This document shows positions 1 through 8,218 of a DNA stretch of 10,347 nucleotides, piece after piece. The translations under genes were made by a program, and so were the position numbers. The stretch spans positions 1 through 10,347 of the forward strand of contig JAKQGD010000263.1 in assembly GCA_029573365.1 (NCBI GenBank). The letters run 5' to 3'. This DNA comes from Bacteroidota bacterium. GTDB taxonomy: Bacteria; Bacteroidota; Bacteroidia; Chitinophagales; Saprospiraceae. Every line of letters starts with the position of its first letter. Positions within the stretch are counted from its first letter, which is position 1. The notes below the pieces were generated by a model, which was not told the DNA's origin, did no database searches, and saw only the letters and a list, made by a program, of their open reading frames with translations.

Positions 1-2451
1 CAACACATTGGGATCAGTACCTACTCCAAGACCACTAAAAGTGGGTAAATTCTGAAATGGGCCTTCCTTACTCAATATACTAAAACTCAATGGCTGAGTG
101 GCATCTGACCCAACCACAACAGTACGGGTCATATTAAAAGTGCCAAAACAAGACAAAGACGTATCCCGAGGCGAACAATCCAAACCAATTGAAGGCCTTG
201 AAGTGATTTCTACCGTATCTGTAATACTGCACTGTAATCCTTTATCATTTAATTTCGGTGTTGTTACTGTAATGAAAAATGAATCAGCGGGAAGGTTTTC
301 CTGGTATCTTCCATATCTTTCTTCTCCTGTCTTTTTCCCTTTCCAGTAAATTGTATAGTCACCATATTGTGAATCGCTAACACCTTCTATAACCACATCA
401 ACCTTGGCACTGGCTACTCCAAAACAATTGGCTTCAGTTAATATTTCGGAGTTTATTGCAGGAAGATTTATTACATATAAGGTTCCAGTATCCTGGTCCA
501 TGCATCCATTGCTCTGAGTTGCTTTAACAATATAGTCTCCTGTACTTGTGGCTTCAGGTACTACAAGTTGACTTGAATTAGAATTTGGAATTTCCGTAAC
601 ATTATTACCTTCTTTAAAATACCACTGGTATGTCACTTGTGAAGGATCTCCGGATGTAGTAGATATTCCTGTTTTAAATTTTACTTCTTCCATTGCACAC
701 ACCTGAGCATCAAACTGATTAATAGTGATTTCAGGATAAGGCAACACTTTTAATGTTGACGAGTTAGTTTCGCTACAAGTGAGTTTACTATTAATGACTC
801 TGGTAAAAGTGTATGAATATGTATATGATTGATTTACTGTAAGTTCAGTTGGTTTTAAAAAATGAAATTCGTTGGTTCCCACTATTAGAACTGAATCCTG
901 GACTCCTGTATAATCTTTAAGAATGTGTTCTCCTGCTAAAGTACCTCCTATCGAATTGACCCGGATTTCAAAAAGTTGGTCAAAATTACCACAAATAGAA
1001 TCACTTTGAAGAGTTATCTGAGCCGTAACTCCGTGAACATTAAATAATGCCCGACGTCTGACACCGCCAACAGTATAATAAATCCTGTAATTATCTACAG
1101 CATTGGTAGGGTCAAAATAATACTTTCCACCAGAAAACAGTAATCTTGATTGTTCTTCTGTTTCAACCCCTGTAATAGTATTGTAATTAAATACTTCATA
1201 TGTACCTCCAGATGCCAATGGGGTAGACGCAGCGTTGCATTCAACAGGGAGGAGTTCGATAGGTGGATTATTATCACATGCTTGTGAAATAAACAAACAA
1301 AAGTCAGGACCACTTAACAACTCGAGTGCAACCAATGACTCGTCGAGGTCATTATTTGCAAATAATACTTTAATTTGGCCAGGCTCAGAAATATAGGTTT
1401 TTAACAAATTACTCGGTATCTCCTGATTATTTTTGTCTAGAAATATTACATCAAATACCGTATTATCATTGCCATCTCCATCCATATCACCGTTTGCCAT
1501 ATCAAATATATTTGTCAGGTCGTATTTAAACAAACCATTTCCCATGTCTTCTATTGACATCAGCTTACCTGCTTTGGGGTTGAAGGGCTTTTGTATTTGC
1601 TTTTTTAAATTCACCTGACTCTCCAATGTACATCCATTATTATCACGGACTATAACGGCGTGAAAACCTTCATTTTCTGGATAGAATCTTATTTTTCCTC
1701 TATCATCCATATCTCCCATGCCGTCCATATCCCAATCATAGTAATACGGTTCATTCCCTCCGGCAACATTTAAAATAGCATAGTTAGAAACACCATGGGC
1801 ACTCTTTACACTTATTTGGGAATTTGTAACTTCAATTTTTGATGGCTCTTTAATATTAATCGTATGAATTTCTTTACAACCATTATTGTTAACCACAGTG
1901 ATGTGATATGAGCCGCCAGGCATATTTACTGCATGATTTTTTACCTCTCCTGACTCCCACAAAACACCCAGGTTATTAGATGACGGACTTTTAAGCACAA
2001 TCTCCCCATTATTCTCCCCATTGCATTTAATGTCAGTATAAATTAATTCATACTGAGGCATTGTAGTGATATTAAAATATTTTTGTGTGTAACAAATATC
2101 TTTTTTGCAATGATATTCGATTAAAATCTTTGTGTCGCTTTCTGGTATAAAATTTAACACATGGCTATAAAATCCTTTGGGAGAAAACAAAGTACTTTGG
2201 TCTAACAATAAATTATTTCCTGCATACACCTTGACCCACCCGTGAGCATTTCCATTTTGAATATCCGCATTATAAATATAAAATGCTATCTGAGAGCTAT
2301 TACCCAGAGGCATACATTTATCAGCGATGATTTCTATTTGCGGATTACAGTTGCATGATGTCTGACCGCTCAAGCCCAGTGCTGATAAAATGACAGTAAA
2401 TAAAACTACAAAATAAGTTTGTAAATAATGGCTAAGTGTACAGCTATTCAT
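1..2451 (-). CDS. Large secreted protein with SprB-like repeats, 5' part only (3' end outside window)
   Basis: The frame is open without a stop from the ATG at 2451-2449 to position 1, giving 817 codons. An in-frame TAA lies ten codons upstream of the ATG, and no other ATG lies between. Residues 1 to about 30 form a signal peptide (hydrophobic YFVVLFTVILSALGL ending in SGQ), so the product is exported. Residues 134-203 and 206-283 resemble SprB repeats: each ends in a beta strand followed by NNNGC or DNNGC. A third, weaker copy is at 662-750. Residues 572-661 look like an Ig-like domain with the YQW core and SNGC near its end. Acidic DxDxDG-type stretches at 239-250 and 321-330 could bind calcium. 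SprB repeats are known from Bacteroidota gliding adhesins and other T9SS cargo; a C-terminal sorting domain is expected beyond the window but not seen. Adhesion or surface display is inferred. Base composition is clearly more AT-rich than in the neighbouring genes. Confidence 0.9.
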   Translation of the reverse strand, partial: MNSCTLSHYLQTYFVVLFTVILSALGLSGQTSCNCNPQIEIIADKCMPLGNSSQIAFYIYNADIQNGNAHGWVKVYAGNNLLLDQSTLFSPKGFYSHVLNFIPESDTKILIEYHCKKDICYTQKYFNITTMPQYELIYTDIKCNGENNGEIVLKSPSSNNLGVLWESGEVKNHAVNMPGGSYHITVVNNNGCKEIHTINIKEPSKIEVTNSQISVKSAHGVSNYAILNVAGGNEPYYYDWDMDGMGDMDDRGKIRFYPENEGFHAVIVRDNNGCTLESQVNLKKQIQKPFNPKAGKLMSIEDMGNGLFKYDLTNIFDMANGDMDGDGNDNTVFDVIFLDKNNQEIPSNLLKTYISEPGQIKVLFANNDLDESLVALELLSGPDFCLFISQACDNNPPIELLPVECNAASTPLASGGTYEVFNYNTITGVETEEQSRLLFSGGKYYFDPTNAVDNYRIYYTVGGVRRRALFNVHGVTAQITLQSDSICGNFDQLFEIRVNSIGGTLAGEHILKDYTGVQDSVLIVGTNEFHFLKPTELTVNQSYTYSYTFTRVINSKLTCSETNSSTLKVLPYPEITINQFDAQVCAMEEVKFKTGISTTSGDPSQVTYQWYFKEGNNVTEIPNSNSSQLVVPEATSTGDYIVKATQSNGCMDQDTGTLYVINLPAINSEILTEANCFGVASAKVDVVIEGVSDSQYGDYTIYWKGKKTGEERYGRYQENLPADSFFITVTTPKLNDKGLQCSITDTVEITSRPSIGLDCSPRDTSLSCFGTFNMTRTVVVGSDATQPLSFSILSKEGPFQNLPTFSGLGVGTDPNVL
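1603..2052 (-). repeat. Tandem pair of SprB-like repeat modules
   Basis: Two consecutive modules (residues 134-203 and 206-283 of the leftmost protein) share a layout: an N-terminal strand, a central tryptophan (LWESG in the first, YDWDMDG in the second), then a strand pair leading into NNNGC or DNNGC and a closing strand. The first has the typical opening of an SprB repeat, TDIKCNGENNGEI. The second is more divergent and carries an acidic insertion. The resemblance is at protein level only, with no evident DNA-level duplication. A weaker third copy lies at 202-468. Confidence 0.6.
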
Positions 2452-2743
2452 TATCAATCGGTTTAAGAGATTACAAATATTTTAGATATGCATTTTAAAT
2501 GAGTACAAAACCTATGCCAAAATATTATTTTAATACATAATATAAAATGTACCCAAAATGGAGTAATTGTATTGAGTCACAAATGCAGGGTAAAAATTAA
2601 ATTTCATTATTAAAAGAATTAATCCATATATAATTTTATTTCAATAATTTACATATTAATAATAAATATAATGTTTTTACATATTTCAGTTAGTCAAATG
2701 TCAAAATGCTGACTTTTTACACAATCAGGCTTAAATCGCCGAT
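2452..2743. other. AT-rich intergenic stretch without a gene
   Basis: About 290 bases between the leftmost gene and the terminator of its neighbour. It is dominated by A and T runs, has no convincing reading frame and no RNA gene I recognise. It must contain the promoter of the leftmost gene, because the terminator at 2744-2780 should stop readthrough from the upstream gene. Apart from the weak promoter candidate I see no clear operator or repeat. Confidence 0.6.
2474..2509 (-). promoter_or_regulatory. Possible promoter of the leftmost gene
   Basis: On the minus strand AATATTTG (2481-2474) matches the Bacteroidota -7 box TAnnTTTG at all but the first base. A TTTG that could act as the -33 element lies at 2509-2506, with a 24-base spacer, slightly longer than the usual 17-23. 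The implied leader would be about 16 bases. The call is weak because the region is extremely AT-rich and such matches occur by chance. Confidence 0.25.
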
Positions 2744-2780
2744 AAAAAAAAAGCCTCCGTCACATATGTGCGGAGGCTTT
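2744..2780 (-). terminator. Strong Rho-independent terminator of the giant secreted protein gene
   Basis: Read on the minus strand, AAAGCCTCCG (2780-2771) pairs perfectly with CGGAGGCTTT (2759-2750), followed by a T tract running to 2744 (nine T in all, three of them in the stem). The loop contains the self-complementary CACATATGTG, which could extend the stem past a one-base bulge at 2760. It starts about 40 bases after the TAA at 2824-2822. On the plus strand the hairpin is followed by only three T, so it is directional for minus-strand transcripts. Confidence 0.93.
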
Positions 2781-2821
2781 GACAAAACTATTTCAATCTA
2801 AAACACAAATCAACTTCTGTC

Positions 2822-5800
2822 TTATTCGATTAATATCATCTTCCTGGTTTCGCTGAATCTTCCGCTTTCCATCTTGTACAGGAGCACTCCTGCCCTGCCC
2901 AGTTCTGATTTGTTAATCTGTATAGTATGTACCCCTTTGGAATAATGTCCGTTGATAACCTTAAGCATGCGGCCGGTTATATCGGTGATTGTCAACTTGA
3001 CGTTACCTGATTCACCGGTTTCAAATGTAATGGCGGTCAGGTCATTGAACGGATTCGGTACATTTTGATAGAGTGCATAATCGGCATGGCCCACGGTTTT
3101 ATTGGACAGTTTTACTGCCATGGCCTTCCGGTCTGAACCATAAGCTACCGCCGGCGTTACTGAAGATGTTACGGCAAGTGTACTTACATTATCAATATTC
3201 TGCAAGAGTATGAATTTAATATTAAACAGCACCCCTTCTTTTTGTACAGTTACCGGTTCTTCACTGCTCCACACCGTGGTCACCACTCCGTTTTTGCCGG
3301 CAGGCAAGCCAAAGTTGGATTCGTCAATGTGGACTGAACCACTCTCGGCACCGGCAAATTCCATAAGTGATGCATCAAACTCAATCGTAAACTGGTAACC
3401 CAACACGTCATCAAATTTTACGGCAGTAACAGGCACTGTAATTTCGGCTCCCTTTTTACCAGTGGCACCTGCTATTTCCATTAATACGTGATCGTTGGCC
3501 CTGGCCTCAGTAACAGCATCATCTGCATTTGCTACAGCCGAATTGTTTACATCACCTATCTTTATGGCCTGGAAATTCTGTCCTACCTTGTTGTCTGTCA
3601 ATTGGTTAAAGACATAACTTTCGGCAAACGGGAAAGGCTGTGCCGGATTTGCAAATACGTGAGACGACGTCACAAACCTCCATGATTTCTGTCCATTAGG
3701 AAATTCAGCTGCGATGCCCAGGATGTTTTTCCTCAGTGCCACCAGGTCAGAAGCTGTCACCTTGGCGTTGTTGTCAACGTCAGCAGCAATGATCTTTTTA
3801 GCATCGCCAAAGGCTTCAAGGCCCAGAATGTGCCGCTGAATCAACACAAGGTCCAGGGTTGAAACACCATTGAGGAGATTCCTGTTGTCAGACATCGAAA
3901 CCGTATAATTGACCGTTTTAGGCAGATTACCAAAAGTATAATTGCCGTTATTGTCGGTTTTTACAGTCTTCTGTTGCTCAGGAGCAGAGCTCGTGAGTAT
4001 GGCATCGACACCACTGGCAGGCTGACTGTTGTATGAAGACCGTCCGGTGATGGCTATCAGTCCGGGGTTGCCGTTAGGACATACATTGGCATTGTCCTGA
4101 AGTACGATGGTGACAGTACAGTAATCCTGGTTTCCTGCCAGGTCAGTGACAGAAACTTCTACGCTAACCTCCTGCGAAACGCCATTGGGTATGTCATTAC
4201 AGTCAAATAGTATGCCTGAAGTGTTTTTTTCAGGTATCCAATGCTGAGCAACACCTGCATCAAATTCCGATTTAGTCGCCTTGATGCCGTTACCCATAAA
4301 ATAGTGTGGCACATCGATCAAAGAATCTACTGGAATAGCACCATAGAAGGTAAATATCAGGTCTTCTTTTGGAGTACAGTTGTCGTAAGCACCCAGGTCA
4401 TAATCCCTGGCCCATATGGATATCGTTCCGTTGGAATTCATCACTGCGGTGGTGATGGAAGACAGACAGTACGGTGTAGGCTTTTTGCTTTCGACCACAT
4501 CAAGTGTATGGTAGCAGAAAGCCCTGTTGCCGCATTTGTCTTCGACTGTCCACCTTATTCTGTATTTGCCCACGGCAAGTGTCCTTGAAAATCTGAAGTT
4601 GTTACCCACGTAAACTGGCGTTGTGCCTGTTTCTGTAAACAGCTCATACTTCCAGACAAGATTTATATTGCTTTCGGGACAATCGTCTATGGCATCCATG
4701 TCAAATTCCACCAATCCTTCACAATTTCCATACACAGGTACAGTTCTGTCTATACAACCATCAAGGGTGGTACCACTCGGTCCGATAAACTGAGGTGGAA
4801 TATCATTGAGCAGTTTGATGATCTGTATGTGTTCGTACCATCCTTCGCCTAATACTGGGTTTTGTTCGTCATAGGTACACCAGTCAATGACTGTCCATGT
4901 CCTGATTACTTTTTCGCAGGCTCCATCTACAAATTTAAAGATCTGGTCCCTGTAATGAGCGGCTATCAGGCTGCAATTGTCATCCCCATAGGTCGGTTTG
5001 TCATATCCTTCCGGAAGGTCTTCAGGATCGAGGTTGGAATGGCATTTTTTAGTCTCATAATTTTTAGGCCACGTAATGTTGCCGTCAAAAGGATCGAGGT
5101 CGATAAGGGTGATTACCTGAACACATGAATTTCTGTACCCCTGCTTATCCTCTACCGTCCACGTCCTGGTGACAGTACCTATACCGCACTGATTTATCTG
5201 TACATTGTCCTGGTGTTTCACACTTACTATTTCGCAATTGTCTACCGCATCAGGCTCGCCGGTTACTGACAAGTCTGTATAATCCGCCTGACAATCGAGA
5301 GTGATGTCCTCAGGACATTTGGTGATATAAGGCGGCAATTTGTCCTGTACCTTTACTTCTACCATACAGGTATTGCTGTTGCCATAAATGTCAGTAACTC
5401 TCATCTCTACCATCACGGAGGTATTGACTTCTTCACAGCAGAACCGTACCTGAGGAGTAAATACTGACGTACCAAAACCACATGAGTCTGTCATTTTGCG
5501 GGCTTCAAAACTTTTGATACCGCAGTTGTCTACACTGCCATCATCAAATGTGGTAGCATCCACTATGGCTATACCGTTGCCTCCTATGGAAGCTACGGTA
5601 AACTGGTCACAAACGGCATTTGGCCTGACTTTGTCTTCAACATGGACCTTAAACTTGCATTCTGAGATGTTACCGCACTCGTCCTCGACAGTCCACTTGA
5701 CCCAGTTGTCACCTATCACCAGGCCGGATATGGCACCTGTGACGGGGTTTATGTTTTGTGTAACAAACTCAGAGTCGACATCATTGAAGTAGTTATATGA

Positions 5801-8152
5801 CAAGTGATAATCGAGCACGTCACTGCACTCCTCTCCTATTTCGGGTCTTGGAGCAGTATAAGTTGCCGTACATGTATATTGGTCAGTAGAAATGGTCACA
5901 TTATCCGGACAAATCAACTCAGGGCCTTCAGTATCCATAACTTTGATTATCTGATTGTGTACTATGACCCTGCCGCTGCACCATTCTATGACCTTGTGTG
6001 TACGAAGCAGCTTGTAAGAATAGGCACATATATCTATAACGTGGTCCTCCGGTTCAGAAATCTGCACATTTTCGCAGAAATTGCCTTCGGGAATTCCTGT
6101 TACTTCTACAGGTGGAACAGTAGTGCCATAATCAAAGCAGGACAATGGACCGGGATTGCCATTGAGTCCGTCATAATTTGGCGGAAACACCAGAGTAGAA
6201 AGGCTGTTTCTGTATACATAAATAAACTGACAGCAGGGTATCGCCTGGTTACCCTTGGCGTCTACGCCTGTCCAGCATCTCTTTATGACTTTGCTGTAAA
6301 TACTGGAGCAATCATCCTGCACGACCTCATCCGTATAGGTGACTGTAGCATCACTGCATGGGTCCAGACCTTTGATCAGGTAATTATTGTCAGCGATATG
6401 TATAAATGTAATGTCGTTTGATGTGGGGAATGGAACCACGGCTCCATCCTGACTGAATATAAGGTGCACATCATTTACTTCACCTCCGTCTCCGGGCACA
6501 AGGTCAAAAACCGTAACCTTCCAGTCCCCTGTCAGTGGCTTGCCATCGTAAATGTCGAGCGGATTTGTAGGCTTAAATCTCCCCGCTACAGAGGGTGTCA
6601 GAGTGGGTTCGCAAAGAACCGTACCGGCAGCCTCATCGTCAAAGGTGGCCATGATGTCTTTGCCATTGCATGGTATATTTAAAAACAGAGGCACAGTGAC
6701 GCCGTCAGGAGACGTGATGTTTGCTGCCAGATTTGACACATTGGTATGCTTGGCATCTATAAAGACATCGAGGTCAGTGATTACTGCATCTCCAAAATCT
6801 CCTACACTTATCGTGAATGTCCTGCTGTTTGCGGCTCCTGCCGAAAGGGTGCCATCTACAATATAAGCTGCTACAGGGACCTGCTCAGTCACCAGGGAAC
6901 CCGGAGTGAGCTCAGATGAACAGTTGGTATAGACATCTCCGCACTCAAATACAGGTCCGAGCTTGTCCTCAACAAGGATTTCGCCCCAGCATGAATTGCC
7001 ATTTGGGCCTATCACCTGTGTTTTGAGCTTTTGCCCCATTTGTGCCGAAGTCACCTTGTTGCCCAGATTCTGACCATTGTTGCCTATGATCTGAACAGTG
7101 AATTTATCATAACATCCATATTGGTTTCCTTCCAGGAGCATGTCGGGCGTAATGATGAGCTCGCAGTTGTCTTCTAGCGACACCTGCACGAGATCATCAC
7201 AAGCCATGGCACCGGTAGGATTGCTGTATTCATTGACAGTTATGGAAAAGGCACAGGTGGTGGCAACACCGCCGGCGTCTGTAACCACAAATGTCAGTGG
7301 AGTATTTCCCACAGGAAAATAGTCTCCTTCCTTATATCCGTTGAGGATGTTTGTCATTTTGTACTGATCAGGAGTGCCGACCACATAAAAAAGCACCGCA
7401 TTTGGAGTAATGTTGGGAGATCCTGACCAGATTTCCGTATTGAAGGTCACGCAGTCATCGGCTGAGATAGACGCTTCTCCAAAAGTAGGCAAATGTCCAC
7501 CATCATTTCTACCGATTTTAAATTCGGAAATATGTGGAGCATTGCTGACAACCTCCATTATATAAGATGTCAGTGCCGGTATCTTGATGTTAACACCCAT
7601 AGGGATAGTCACAGTATGTACCGCCCTGTCAAGGTTGGGTATTGTGGCTGTATATGAACCATAAAGCACCTGACCATTGGCAGAATAATAATTAAAGGTC
7701 ACCAGCGGATTGTTGACCGATCTGTAGACACCGAGATGCACCTGCTTAATACGCATGTCGGTGGGCCCTGAGTGGGTAAAAGTACGTCTGTACCTTGTCT
7801 GACCGGAACTGCAATAGATGGTCGAATTGACAGTAACCGTGTTGAGGTTCTGATTGTTGGTCAGGTCAGTAACGGTCACCGGTGGCAGTCCAAATCCAAA
7901 CGAAGGTATCACTACTCCGCACTGACTTGGCCCCAGATTGATGGTCTGCGAGCTGGGGCACGTCACCATCATGGCTTCTGCCTTTGCTGCTGAAAGCCAC
8001 GGACACAGCTTGTCCAAACTTCGGTCTGGGTTGACTGCATAGGAGGGCGATCCGAATACACTACGGCCCTCCGTCTCAAGGTTTCCTGCAATCAGGCCCA
8101 CTGAAAAAAGAAGGGCGGCGACTGCAACAGAAAATGTCAAAAATTTTTTCAT
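2822..8152 (-). CDS. Giant secreted multidomain protein: HYR-like modules, P-domain, dockerin, cohesin, T9SS type A sorting domain
   Basis: Complete 1776-residue protein. Residues 1-23 are a signal peptide (MKK, then a hydrophobic stretch ending LIAG). Residues 63-97 and 272-307 look like the two halves of one HYR module separated by an inserted beta-rich region. Residues 318-400 form another Cys-containing module (CDD, GCYDK, SCWG, VEDKLGP). Residues 442-567 are a proprotein-convertase P-domain (NITSPDG, FDDEA, GDWKVTVFD). Residues 580-1352 are an array of HYR-like modules with recurring WTVEDKCGN-type motifs. Residues 1364-1422 resemble a CnaB/carboxypeptidase-regulatory fold. Residues 1424-1547 contain dockerin-like loops (DVDNNAKVTASD, GDVNN), and 1553-1671 a cohesin-like domain. 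Residues 1693-1776 are the T9SS sorting domain, opening with YQNVPNPFN. The ATG at 8152 is chosen because the signal peptide begins directly there, after an A-rich leader. No catalytic domain is visible. The likely fate is export through the Sec system and T9SS to the surface or medium, with a structural or adhesive role (inference). Transcription is probably monocistronic. Confidence 0.95.
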   Translation of the reverse strand: MKKFLTFSVAVAALLFSVGLIAGNLETEGRSVFGSPSYAVNPDRSLDKLCPWLSAAKAEAMMVTCPSSQTINLGPSQCGVVIPSFGFGLPPVTVTDLTNNQNLNTVTVNSTIYCSSGQTRYRRTFTHSGPTDMRIKQVHLGVYRSVNNPLVTFNYYSANGQVLYGSYTATIPNLDRAVHTVTIPMGVNIKIPALTSYIMEVVSNAPHISEFKIGRNDGGHLPTFGEASISADDCVTFNTEIWSGSPNITPNAVLFYVVGTPDQYKMTNILNGYKEGDYFPVGNTPLTFVVTDAGGVATTCAFSITVNEYSNPTGAMACDDLVQVSLEDNCELIITPDMLLEGNQYGCYDKFTVQIIGNNGQNLGNKVTSAQMGQKLKTQVIGPNGNSCWGEILVEDKLGPVFECGDVYTNCSSELTPGSLVTEQVPVAAYIVDGTLSAGAANSRTFTISVGDFGDAVITDLDVFIDAKHTNVSNLAANITSPDGVTVPLFLNIPCNGKDIMATFDDEAAGTVLCEPTLTPSVAGRFKPTNPLDIYDGKPLTGDWKVTVFDLVPGDGGEVNDVHLIFSQDGAVVPFPTSNDITFIHIADNNYLIKGLDPCSDATVTYTDEVVQDDCSSIYSKVIKRCWTGVDAKGNQAIPCCQFIYVYRNSLSTLVFPPNYDGLNGNPGPLSCFDYGTTVPPVEVTGIPEGNFCENVQISEPEDHVIDICAYSYKLLRTHKVIEWCSGRVIVHNQIIKVMDTEGPELICPDNVTISTDQYTCTATYTAPRPEIGEECSDVLDYHLSYNYFNDVDSEFVTQNINPVTGAISGLVIGDNWVKWTVEDECGNISECKFKVHVEDKVRPNAVCDQFTVASIGGNGIAIVDATTFDDGSVDNCGIKSFEARKMTDSCGFGTSVFTPQVRFCCEEVNTSVMVEMRVTDIYGNSNTCMVEVKVQDKLPPYITKCPEDITLDCQADYTDLSVTGEPDAVDNCEIVSVKHQDNVQINQCGIGTVTRTWTVEDKQGYRNSCVQVITLIDLDPFDGNITWPKNYETKKCHSNLDPEDLPEGYDKPTYGDDNCSLIAAHYRDQIFKFVDGACEKVIRTWTVIDWCTYDEQNPVLGEGWYEHIQIIKLLNDIPPQFIGPSGTTLDGCIDRTVPVYGNCEGLVEFDMDAIDDCPESNINLVWKYELFTETGTTPVYVGNNFRFSRTLAVGKYRIRWTVEDKCGNRAFCYHTLDVVESKKPTPYCLSSITTAVMNSNGTISIWARDYDLGAYDNCTPKEDLIFTFYGAIPVDSLIDVPHYFMGNGIKATKSEFDAGVAQHWIPEKNTSGILFDCNDIPNGVSQEVSVEVSVTDLAGNQDYCTVTIVLQDNANVCPNGNPGLIAITGRSSYNSQPASGVDAILTSSAPEQQKTVKTDNNGNYTFGNLPKTVNYTVSMSDNRNLLNGVSTLDLVLIQRHILGLEAFGDAKKIIAADVDNNAKVTASDLVALRKNILGIAAEFPNGQKSWRFVTSSHVFANPAQPFPFAESYVFNQLTDNKVGQNFQAIKIGDVNNSAVANADDAVTEARANDHVLMEIAGATGKKGAEITVPVTAVKFDDVLGYQFTIEFDASLMEFAGAESGSVHIDESNFGLPAGKNGVVTTVWSSEEPVTVQKEGVLFNIKFILLQNIDNVSTLAVTSSVTPAVAYGSDRKAMAVKLSNKTVGHADYALYQNVPNPFNDLTAITFETGESGNVKLTITDITGRMLKVINGHYSKGVHTIQINKSELGRAGVLLYKMESGRFSETRKMILIE
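2825..3076 (-). other. T9SS type A C-terminal sorting domain (coding segment)
   Basis: Residues 1693-1776 of the giant protein. The segment opens with ALYQNVPNPFN, has the TITDITGRMLKVI core and the GVHTIQIN strand, and ends in RKMILIE. These are the hallmarks of the type A sorting domain that directs Bacteroidota proteins through the type IX system, after which it is normally cleaved. It sits at the extreme C-terminus, as required. Confidence 0.92.
3140..3883 (-). other. Dockerin-like loops followed by a cohesin-like domain (coding segment)
   Basis: Residues 1424-1547 carry helix-loop segments of dockerin type. The first (NGVSTLDLVLIQRHILG) lacks most calcium-binding acids. The second (DVDNNAKVTASDLVALRKNILG) has the full acidic loop. 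A third GDVNN loop at 1533-1537 follows about 50 residues after the second. Residues 1553-1671 resemble a cohesin beta-sandwich: an opening VLMEIAG strand, a GYQFTIEFD strand and a LFNIKF strand. Both calls rest on motif recognition, and the cohesin call is the weaker. Confidence 0.7.
4097..6415 (-). repeat. Array of divergent HYR-like extracellular modules
   Basis: Residues 580-1352 of the giant protein hold about seven related Cys-rich beta modules of roughly 75-130 residues. Several open with a CP-type strand (CPDNVTIS at 748, CPEDITLD at 946), have a central DNC or DDC, and close with a WTVED or VTD motif, a G followed by C, and a final strand ending near a D-K pair. Closing motifs can be seen near residues 631-647, 820-840, 918-937, 998-1018, 1200-1220 and 1335-1352. 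The copies are too divergent to be a DNA-level repeat. Confidence 0.7.
6452..6829 (-). other. Proprotein-convertase P-domain (coding segment)
   Basis: Residues 442-567 of the giant protein. Recognisable features are the start SRTFTISVGDFGDAVITDLD, the HTNVSNLAANITSPDG strand pair, the FDDEA motif, a RFKPTNPLDIYDGKPLTGDW segment and the closing VNDVHLIFS strand. In Bacteroidota, P-domains often occur as accessory beta domains in secreted proteins, including ones without a protease; no protease domain is seen here. Confidence 0.85.
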
Positions 8153-8190
8153 TTTTTTGTGTTTTTGATATTAAGCTGATTGAAATATTC

Positions 8191-8218
8191 TAAAACTAAA
8201 CATTAAATAAATTTTCAA
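8191..8218 (-). promoter_or_regulatory. Probable promoter of the giant secreted protein gene
   Basis: On the minus strand TAGTTTTA (8198-8191) matches the Bacteroidota -7 consensus TAnnTTTG except for the last base. A TTG at 8218-8216 lies upstream with a 17-base spacer, within the usual 17-23. The implied leader is about 30 bases and ends in an A-rich stretch before the ATG, with no Shine-Dalgarno sequence. The background is very AT-rich, so chance matches are possible. Confidence 0.35.

Noticed and set aside
98..349. Plus-strand open frame near the left edge
   Set aside because: It is antisense to the continuous 817-codon minus-strand frame with a signal peptide and SprB-like modules.
2452..2743. 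Possible small gene or RNA in the AT-rich gap
   Set aside because: No frame with a plausible start and composition, and no stable structured region apart from the terminator to its right.
4097..6415. DNA-level tandem repeat or recombination hot spot in the HYR-like array
   Set aside because: The modules resemble each other only at protein level. I saw no long identical nucleotide stretches between them.
5804..6421. 205-codon open frame on the plus strand inside the giant gene
   Set aside because: It lies opposite the coding strand of a protein with clear domains, and its translation shows no recognisable motif. It is a shadow frame.
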